Assembly: GCF_003438495.1 (NCBI RefSeq)
Contig: NZ_QSSH01000008.1
Location: 41,566-80,377, forward strand
Length of the DNA stretch: 38,812 nt
Reading direction: 5' to 3'
From: Collinsella sp. TF05-9AC
GTDB taxonomy: Bacteria; Actinomycetota; Coriobacteriia; Coriobacteriales; Coriobacteriaceae
The translations under genes were made by a program, and so were the position numbers. The notes below the pieces were generated by a model. The model did not search any database. It was given only the letters and a program-made list of their open reading frames with translations, and was not told where the DNA came from. Below are positions 33,424-38,812 of the stretch, piece by piece. Numbering within the stretch: the first letter of the stretch is position 1; every line of letters begins with the position of its first letter.

Positions 33424-33453
33424 GGATTGTTACTCCTGTGTGGAGGCATGCCC
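33424..33453 (+). promoter_or_regulatory. Ribonucleic antiterminator (RAT) site 1
   Basis: The 30-nt sequence begins GGATTGTTAC and ends GGCATGCCC, with an upper stem CTCC/GGAG. It matches the RAT consensus bound by BglG/LicT-type proteins in length and layout. It precedes the gene for such a protein. Confidence 0.75.
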
Positions 33454-33469
33454 AAGAGCAATACAACAC

Positions 33470-33526
33470 GGATTGTTACGTAAGGCATGACCGCAATAGC
33501 ACTGCTATTGGCTATCATGCCTTTTT
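33470..33526 (+). terminator. Second RAT-like site overlapping an intrinsic terminator
   Basis: A second GGATTGTTAC (33470-33479) is followed after 3 nt by AGGCATGACC, giving a shortened 23-nt RAT. Its 3' half is also the left arm of a terminator: AAGGCATGA (33482-33490) pairs with TCATGCCTT (33515-33523), with an inner CAATAG/CTATTG stem and a T run after it. Binding of the antiterminator to the RAT would block the terminator, letting RNA polymerase enter the licT-PTS-glucosidase operon. Confidence 0.8.
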
Positions 33527-33555
33527 CTGTGAGTGTTCTTGAAAGGAGGTTCACC

Positions 33556-34395
33556 ATGCTTGCAATTAAAAAGCTTAACAACAACGCGGTTCTTTGCCGT
33601 GACGGACAGGGGCGAGATGTCATCGCCATGGGCAGGGGCGTCGGTTTCGGCGGAGATTTTCCTCGAGAGCTCCCTCTTTCTAAAATCGAGCATACGTTTT
33701 ACGACATTGATCCTAAAGGACAAGATGTCATGAGGGATCTTCCCTCGGATATCGTGATGTTTGCGGCGAAAGTTATGGACATCGTTGCCAACGAACTGCC
33801 CTACGACCTCTCGACCAATGCGACGCTGTTCATGGCTGATCACCTGTCGTTTGCCGTTGCGCGAGCCCAAAAGGGGGTCCGCATCGCGATGCCTCTTGCC
33901 TATGAAGTGCGGGAGACGTATCCGAAGGAATACAAGGCTGCCCAGTTTATCGTCATGCGACTCGAGAAGGAGCTCGGAGAGCGGCTTCCCAAGGATGAGA
34001 TTGCCAGTATTGCGATGAATCTCGTGAACGCACGGGTTGTTGAAGCCGTCAAAGCCACGGCCGAGCCCGCAAAGCAGTTCGACGATATGCTCGAGGACGT
34101 TATCGAGATTCTCGAAAGCGATTTCCGCATTATTGTCGACCGCGATTCCTTTGATTTCACCCGCTTCGCCACGCATCTGCGGTACCTGTTCAAGCGCATT
34201 CAAGCCGGCGAGTCGCTGAACAGCGCCAACATGCAGATGTACAAGAACTTTCGTGAGGAGTTTCCGCAGTTGGCAGAGTGCGTGAAGCATATCGGTTCCT
34301 ATTGTCGTGAAACGTGGGACGCCACGCTCTCCGAGGAGGAGGAACTCTATCTGATGATCCATCTCAACCGGATCATCTCCAAAAAAGAATTGTAA
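33556..34395 (+). CDS. licT: LicT/BglG-family transcriptional antiterminator
   Basis: This 279-residue protein has an N-terminal co-antiterminator RNA-binding domain (AIKKLNNNAVLCRDGQGRDVIAMGRGVGF) and two PRD domains regulated by PTS phosphorylation. The expected PRD histidines are H96 (MADHLSF), H207 (RFATHLRYL) and H269 (YLMIHLNRI). The second PRD1 position holds Asn155 (SIAMNLVN) where LicT has His. Without sugar it is inactive, and when the PTS is busy with beta-glucoside it becomes dimeric and binds RAT RNA. It is the first gene of the operon, so it controls its own synthesis through the leader at 33424-33526. The ATG follows AGGAGG; an upstream in-frame ATG lies inside the terminator hairpin. 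Confidence 0.92.
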   Translation: MLAIKKLNNNAVLCRDGQGRDVIAMGRGVGFGGDFPRELPLSKIEHTFYDIDPKGQDVMRDLPSDIVMFAAKVMDIVANELPYDLSTNATLFMADHLSFAVARAQKGVRIAMPLAYEVRETYPKEYKAAQFIVMRLEKELGERLPKDEIASIAMNLVNARVVEAVKATAEPAKQFDDMLEDVIEILESDFRIIVDRDSFDFTRFATHLRYLFKRIQAGESLNSANMQMYKNFREEFPQLAECVKHIGSYCRETWDATLSEEEELYLMIHLNRIISKKEL

Positions 34396-34465
34396 CCCGT
34401 AGCCATTCGGGGCATGACCTTTGCCGATTCGAACAGTAAGCCAAGATTGTGCAAAGGAGCCAATG

Positions 34466-37479
<3,014 letters not shown>

Positions 37480-37532
37480 TAACGTTAAGATGGACAAATG
37501 CGCCCGTTGGGGGAATAGTCGCGCCACTTTGC

Positions 37533-37559
37533 TTGACAACAGGCTAAACTAGCTAATAA
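37533..37559 (+). promoter_or_regulatory. Promoter candidate of the LacI-family gene
   Basis: A perfect TTGACA (37533-37538) is followed by TAATAA (37554-37559) at 15 bp, or by ATAAAC at 17 bp. It sits in an A/T-rich island about 100 bp before the start codon, separate from the preceding operon. Confidence 0.5.
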
Positions 37560-37661
37560 ACATTTACTCTTCTGTTTAGATTGAATTTGCGGTCGTTTAG
37601 TTGCCGAGCCACGGGGCGGTCAAGCCACGATGCTCGGCCGCGACCGATGCTAGGGGGAACG

Positions 37662-38672
37662 ATGGCTAAAGCAAGCGTCCGCGAGATCAGCCGCATTACC
37701 GGCTTTTCGCCCGCAACCGTGTCCAACGCGCTCAACCGCAAGCGCAGCGTGAGCGAGGAGACCGCCAAGGTCATCCTGGAGTGCGCGCAGTCGCTTGGCT
37801 ATCAGCAGTCGACGCAGCTCGAGAGCATCCAGTTTGTGCTTGCGCGCAAGACGGGCGCCATCCTGGACGAGAGCACCTTCCATCCCGCGGTCATCGAGGG
37901 CGTGGAGCGCCAGGCGCGTCGCCACGGCATGAGCACGAGCTTTGTCTCGCTCGACTTTAGCGACCTGGACGCCGTGCGCCCGCAGGTCGAGGGCCTGATC
38001 GCCGACCCGTCGGCCGCCATCGTGCTGATGGGTACCGAGCTGGGCGAGGAGGACTACGCCCTGTTCGCCGACGCTGCCGCCCACCTGATTGTGCTCGACG
38101 GCTGGAGCGATCGCCAGTACTTCGATGCCGTAGTCATCGCCAACACCGATTCGGTGCTGCGTGCCGTGGATTACCTTATCGAGAAAGGCCACAGGCAAAT
38201 CGGCTATCTGGCGGGCGACCTTCGGATCCGCAACTTTAAGGACCGCGAGCGCGGCTATCGCCAAGCGCTTGAGGACGCGGATCTTGAGGCCAACCCGGCA
38301 TGGCACGTCACGCTGGGTACCACGCTCGAGGGCGCTTATCACGACATGGGCGTGTGGCTCGACAACGTCTCGCGCGACGATCTGCCGACGGCTTTCTTTG
38401 CCGAGAACGACGTGCTCGCCGTGGGCGCCATGCGCGCGTTCAACGAGCACGGTATTCGCGTGCCCGAGGATGTCTCGATCATCGGCTTTGACGACCTGTC
38501 TTTGGGCGCCTTCTCCAACCCGCCGCTCACCACGGTGCATGTTCCCAAGCACGAGGTGGGCGAGATCGCGGTGCGTCGCCTGGTGGGCAACATCCGCAAC
38601 CCCAAGAGCTATACCTGCAAGACGGCCGTGTCGACCTACTTTGTCGAGCGCCAGAGCGTGTGCGAGATCTAG
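37662..38672 (+). CDS. LacI-family transcriptional regulator
   Basis: This 336-residue DNA-binding regulator has an N-terminal LacI helix-turn-helix and hinge (SVREISRITGFSPATVSNALNRKRSVSEETAKVILECAQSLGY). A periplasmic-binding-protein-like effector domain follows (FHPAVIEGVERQARRHGM; AVDYLIEKGHRQIGYLAGDLRIRNFKDRERGYRQAL; FAENDVLAVGAMRAFNEHGIRVPEDVSIIGFDDL; TTVHVPKHEVGEIAVRRLV). The effector should be a sugar or related small molecule. It has its own promoter candidate and a terminator right after it, so it is monocistronic. Its targets may lie beyond the window or include the neighbouring beta-glucoside operon, which already has LicT control. ATG 37662 follows AGGGGGA. Confidence 0.92.
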   Translation: MAKASVREISRITGFSPATVSNALNRKRSVSEETAKVILECAQSLGYQQSTQLESIQFVLARKTGAILDESTFHPAVIEGVERQARRHGMSTSFVSLDFSDLDAVRPQVEGLIADPSAAIVLMGTELGEEDYALFADAAAHLIVLDGWSDRQYFDAVVIANTDSVLRAVDYLIEKGHRQIGYLAGDLRIRNFKDRERGYRQALEDADLEANPAWHVTLGTTLEGAYHDMGVWLDNVSRDDLPTAFFAENDVLAVGAMRAFNEHGIRVPEDVSIIGFDDLSLGAFSNPPLTTVHVPKHEVGEIAVRRLVGNIRNPKSYTCKTAVSTYFVERQSVCEI

Positions 38673-38735
38673 GCGAAGAAAACGCTGGGGCGCAGGGCGG
38701 CAAAGCTCGCTAAGGCAGCCATATCTAACGCTACT

Positions 38736-38764
38736 AAGAGAGGGTCCTTCGGGGCCCTCTTTTT
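38736..38764 (+). terminator. UUCG-capped rho-independent terminator after the LacI-family gene
   Basis: AAGAGAGGGTCC and GGGCCCTCTTT pair around a TTCG tetraloop closed by C-G (38747/38752), with one G-T wobble, and run into TTTTT. This is a strong intrinsic terminator. Confidence 0.92.
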
Positions 38765-38781
38765 GTTCAAGACTTTAGTCT

Positions 38782-38802
38782 GCTGGCCGCGCAGCGGCCA
38801 GC
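38782..38802. terminator. Second stem at the window end
   Basis: GCTGGCCGC (38782-38790) and GCGGCCAGC (38794-38802) pair perfectly over 9 bp with a 3-nt loop and are followed by TTTAAA. It may terminate a gene arriving from beyond the right edge or act as a back-up for the preceding terminator. Confidence 0.5.
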
Positions 38803-38812
38803 TTTAAACCAC

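Overview
The window reads as a chromosomal segment of a high-GC, Gram-positive gut actinobacterium of the class Coriobacteriia, most likely Collinsella or a close relative. Three things support this: strong G/C bias at third codon positions with AGGAGG-type ribosome binding sites; a sortase-anchored VWA/FctA-repeat surface protein (LPTTG); and an SLC11-like transporter with the features described for the NRMT magnesium transporters of Eggerthella. The assignment rests on gene content only; no rRNA or tRNA gene was seen.

Layout. 1-7652: a giant surface adhesin gene (390-7046), broken by an in-frame amber codon at 903-905. It is bracketed by two copies of a palindromic ~150-bp element (4-150 and 7439-7592), with further hairpin elements around it. 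7653-12962: a NarL/DesK-type two-component system on the minus strand, divergent from a three-gene ABC-2 exporter operon. 12963-16628: a cluster of REP-like GGGGAC palindromes, then a MacB/FtsX-type ABC transporter pair. 16739-19943: a DUF362/ferredoxin protein, a membrane-anchored alpha/beta hydrolase (minus strand) and a hemolysin III/PAQR protein. 20054-25045: a CNNM/CorC-like protein, a stand-alone protein resembling the cyanophycin synthetase N domain, a YtxH protein, a PRC-barrel-like protein and a polysaccharide-deacetylase-like protein that has lost its metal-binding histidines.

25172-28492: a structured leader RNA with a three-way junction, then a PRC-MgtE_N-CBS-membrane fusion protein and an NRMT-like transporter. 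This is probably a Mg2+ uptake operon under RNA control. 28493-28927: terminators, a 230-bp element with 34-bp imperfect terminal inverted repeats, and REP-like sequence. 28928-31144: an OafA/OatA-type acyltransferase with a C-terminal SGNH domain (minus strand). 31332-33306: ribokinase plus nucleoside hydrolase, a ribonucleoside salvage pair. 33404-37479: a beta-glucoside operon (LicT-type antiterminator, PTS EIIBC, GH1 6-phospho-beta-glucosidase) preceded by a RAT/terminator switch. 37662-38672: a LacI-family regulator followed by a UUCG-capped terminator.

The best candidates for something undescribed are the leader RNA and unusual fusion protein of the Mg2+ operon, the stand-alone cyanophycin-synthetase-N-like protein, and the palindromic elements that flank the broken adhesin. 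No CRISPR array, prophage or full-length transposase was found.
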